Positions 14,013 to 15,445 of a stretch of DNA of 15,445 nt are shown here, piece by piece. A model generated the notes under the pieces. That model was not told the origin of the DNA and searched no databases. It saw only the letters and a list, made by a program, of their open reading frames with translations. Position 1 is the first letter of the stretch. The number at the start of each line of letters is the position of its first letter. The position numbers were made by a program, and so were the translations under genes. Source of the DNA: Pseudolysobacter sp. (GTDB taxonomy: Bacteria > Pseudomonadota > Gammaproteobacteria > Xanthomonadales > Rhodanobacteraceae); NCBI GenBank assembly GCA_025351985.1, contig JANXUW010000303.1, positions 1 through 15,445 on the forward strand. Reading direction: 5' to 3'.

Positions 14013-15445
14013 ATGAACATCCAGTCGAACTTCGAACAGATTCCGCTCAAGGACTACGCCGAACGCGCGTACCTCGATTACTCCATGTATGTGGTGCTGG
14101 ATCGCGCCTTGCCGTTTATCGGCGACGGGCTCAAGCCGGTGCAGCGGCGCATCATCTATGCGATGAGCGAGCTTGGGCTGGAATCGACCGCCAAGCCGAA
14201 AAAATCCGCGCGCACGATCGGTGATGTGATCGGCAAATTCCATCCGCACGGCGACAGCGCGTGTTACGAGGCGATGGTGCTGATGGCGCAGCCGTTCTCG
14301 TATCGTTATCCGCTGGTCAACGGCCAGGGCAACTTCGGTTCGCCGGACGACCCGAAATCGTTCGCAGCGATGCGTTATACCGAATCCAAACTCACACCGA
14401 TCGCCGAATTGCTGCTGCAGGAGCTAGGCCAGGGTACGGTCGAATGGACGCCGAATTTCGACGGCACCCTGAACGAACCGTCGTGGCTGCCGGCACGTGT
14501 GCCGCACGTTTTGTTGAACGGCTCGATGGGCATCGCGGTCGGCATGGCCACCGATATTCCGCCGCACAATCTGCGCGAAGTCGCGAGCGCGTGCATCCGA
14601 TTGCTCGACGATCCCGAAGCGACGGTGCGCGATCTGTGCGAGCACATTCAGGCGCCGGATTATCCGACCGCGGCCGAGATTATTTCGCCGCGCAGCGAAC
14701 TGCTGGCGATGTACGAAACCGGCAGCGGCAGCGTGCGTGCGCGCGGCATGTACGTGAAGGAAGACGGCAACGTGGTGATCACGGCGTTGCCGCATCAGGT
14801 ATCGCCGTCGAAAATTCTCGAACAGATCGCCGCGCAGATGCGCGCGAAAAAACTGCCGATGCTGGAAGACCTGCGCGACGAATCGGATCATCTCAATGCG
14901 ATCCGTCTCGTGCTGGTGCCACGCTCAAATCGTATCGATGTCGACGAGATGATGCAGCATCTTTTCGCCACCACCGATCTGGAAAAAAGTTTCCGCATCA
15001 ACCTCAACATGATCGGGCTGGACGGCCGGCCGCAGGTCAAGAATCTCAAGACGATCCTGAGCGAATGGCTGCGCTTCCGCACCGATACGGTGACGCGTCG
15101 CCTGCAGCATCGTCTCGCCAAGGTAGAACGTCGCCTGCACTTGCTCGAAGGCTTGCGCATCGCTTTCCTGAATCTCGACGAAATCATCCGCATCGTGCGC
15201 ACCGAGGAAGAACCGAAGCCGGTTTTGATGGCGCGGTTCAAGCTCAGTGAGGAGCAGACCGACTACATTCTCGAAACGCGCTTGCGCCAGCTCGCGCGCC
15301 TCGAAGAAATGAAGATCAACGGTGAGCGCGACGAGCTCGAAGAAGAACGCGCGCGCATCAATGTGCTGCTGAATTCGAAAGCGCGCTTGAAGACGCTGAT
15401 CAAGGATGAACTGAAAGCCGATGCGCTGAAATTCGGCGACGTGCG
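14013..15445 (+). CDS. parC: DNA topoisomerase IV subunit A (runs off right edge)
   Basis: ParC is the DNA-cutting and rejoining subunit of topoisomerase IV, which with ParE separates linked daughter chromosomes after replication. The frame is open from ATG 14013 to the edge: 477 complete codons of about 750. Seen: [27 protein letters not shown] split across residues 20-46, [25 protein letters not shown] at 63-87, the catalytic tyrosine in AAMRYTES (Y122), and [10 protein letters not shown], followed by the long ParC tower region ending in [11 protein letters not shown]. The match to E. coli ParC, including [17 protein letters not shown] and [15 protein letters not shown], is much closer than to GyrA, which is why I call parC. 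Residues S82 and E86, equal to E. coli S80 and E84, are the quinolone-sensitive type. No clear ribosome site precedes the start. Confidence 0.96.
   Translation, partial: MNIQSNFEQIPLKDYAERAYLDYSMYVVLDRALPFIGDGLKPVQRRIIYAMSELGLESTAKPKKSARTIGDVIGKFHPHGDSACYEAMVLMAQPFSYRYPLVNGQGNFGSPDDPKSFAAMRYTESKLTPIAELLLQELGQGTVEWTPNFDGTLNEPSWLPARVPHVLLNGSMGIAVGMATDIPPHNLREVASACIRLLDDPEATVRDLCEHIQAPDYPTAAEIISPRSELLAMYETGSGSVRARGMYVKEDGNVVITALPHQVSPSKILEQIAAQMRAKKLPMLEDLRDESDHLNAIRLVLVPRSNRIDVDEMMQHLFATTDLEKSFRINLNMIGLDGRPQVKNLKTILSEWLRFRTDTVTRRLQHRLAKVERRLHLLEGLRIAFLNLDEIIRIVRTEEEPKPVLMARFKLSEEQTDYILETRLRQLARLEEMKINGERDELEEERARINVLLNSKARLKTLIKDELKADALKFGDV

Noticed and set aside
14261-15250. Long plus-strand open frame inside parC
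   Set aside because: It is an out-of-frame shadow; parC reads cleanly through the whole stretch in another frame, and the shadow product is rich in Arg/Ala with no motif.

Overview
The window is a GC-rich chromosomal segment of a Gram-negative gammaproteobacterium, most likely of the order Xanthomonadales/Lysobacterales and perhaps near Rhodanobacteraceae. That placement rests on an outer-membrane porin, the sequence types of the housekeeping genes (tilS, xseB, ispA, crcB, parC), a membrane-anchored winged-helix/TPR regulator, and two secreted delta-60 repeat proteins with a short GF(E/D) C-terminal tail, which I associate from memory with that order. It is inference, since no rRNA or taxonomic marker search was possible. 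No tRNA, rRNA, CRISPR array, insertion sequence or prophage gene was seen.

Layout. The left edge holds the 5' end of a porin gene on the minus strand (1-320). A 425-base intergenic stretch separates it from a plus-strand housekeeping run: tilS (746-2122, tRNA-Ile lysidine synthetase), xseB (2210-2464, exonuclease VII small subunit), ispA (2445-3347, farnesyl diphosphate synthase, TTG start inside xseB) and crcB (3372-3758, fluoride channel). Converging on crcB are a minus-strand YeiH-type putative sulfate exporter (4048-5454) and, just downstream of it, a small cysteine-rich protein (3800-4021). Next comes a minus-strand acyltransferase-3 membrane protein (5598-6734).

The right half is the accessory part. 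At 6966-9503 lies an 845-residue secreted protein with 14 delta-60 repeats. Convergent to it is a 662-residue CadC-like regulator (9710-11698, minus) with a winged helix, one membrane segment, a TolB-N-like domain and TPR-like helices. Divergent from the regulator are a small secreted protein with two cysteines (11920-12255) and a second delta-60 protein (12405-13798). This second gene has 7 repeats but is broken by a one-base frameshift at a T run near 13436-13440. The window ends inside parC (14013 to the edge), topoisomerase IV subunit A, with drug-sensitive-type residues in its quinolone region.

Most interesting points. The two delta-60 proteins have 7 and 14 repeats, fitting one and two seven-bladed beta-propellers, and in both the N-terminus supplies the half-repeat missing at the C-terminal end of the array. 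Both also end in the same short tail, D-K-(I/V)-F-x-x-G-F-(E/D), within four residues of the stop. This could be an undescribed C-terminal tag of secreted proteins. The regulator between them may control surface or secreted proteins, but nothing in the sequence proves the link.
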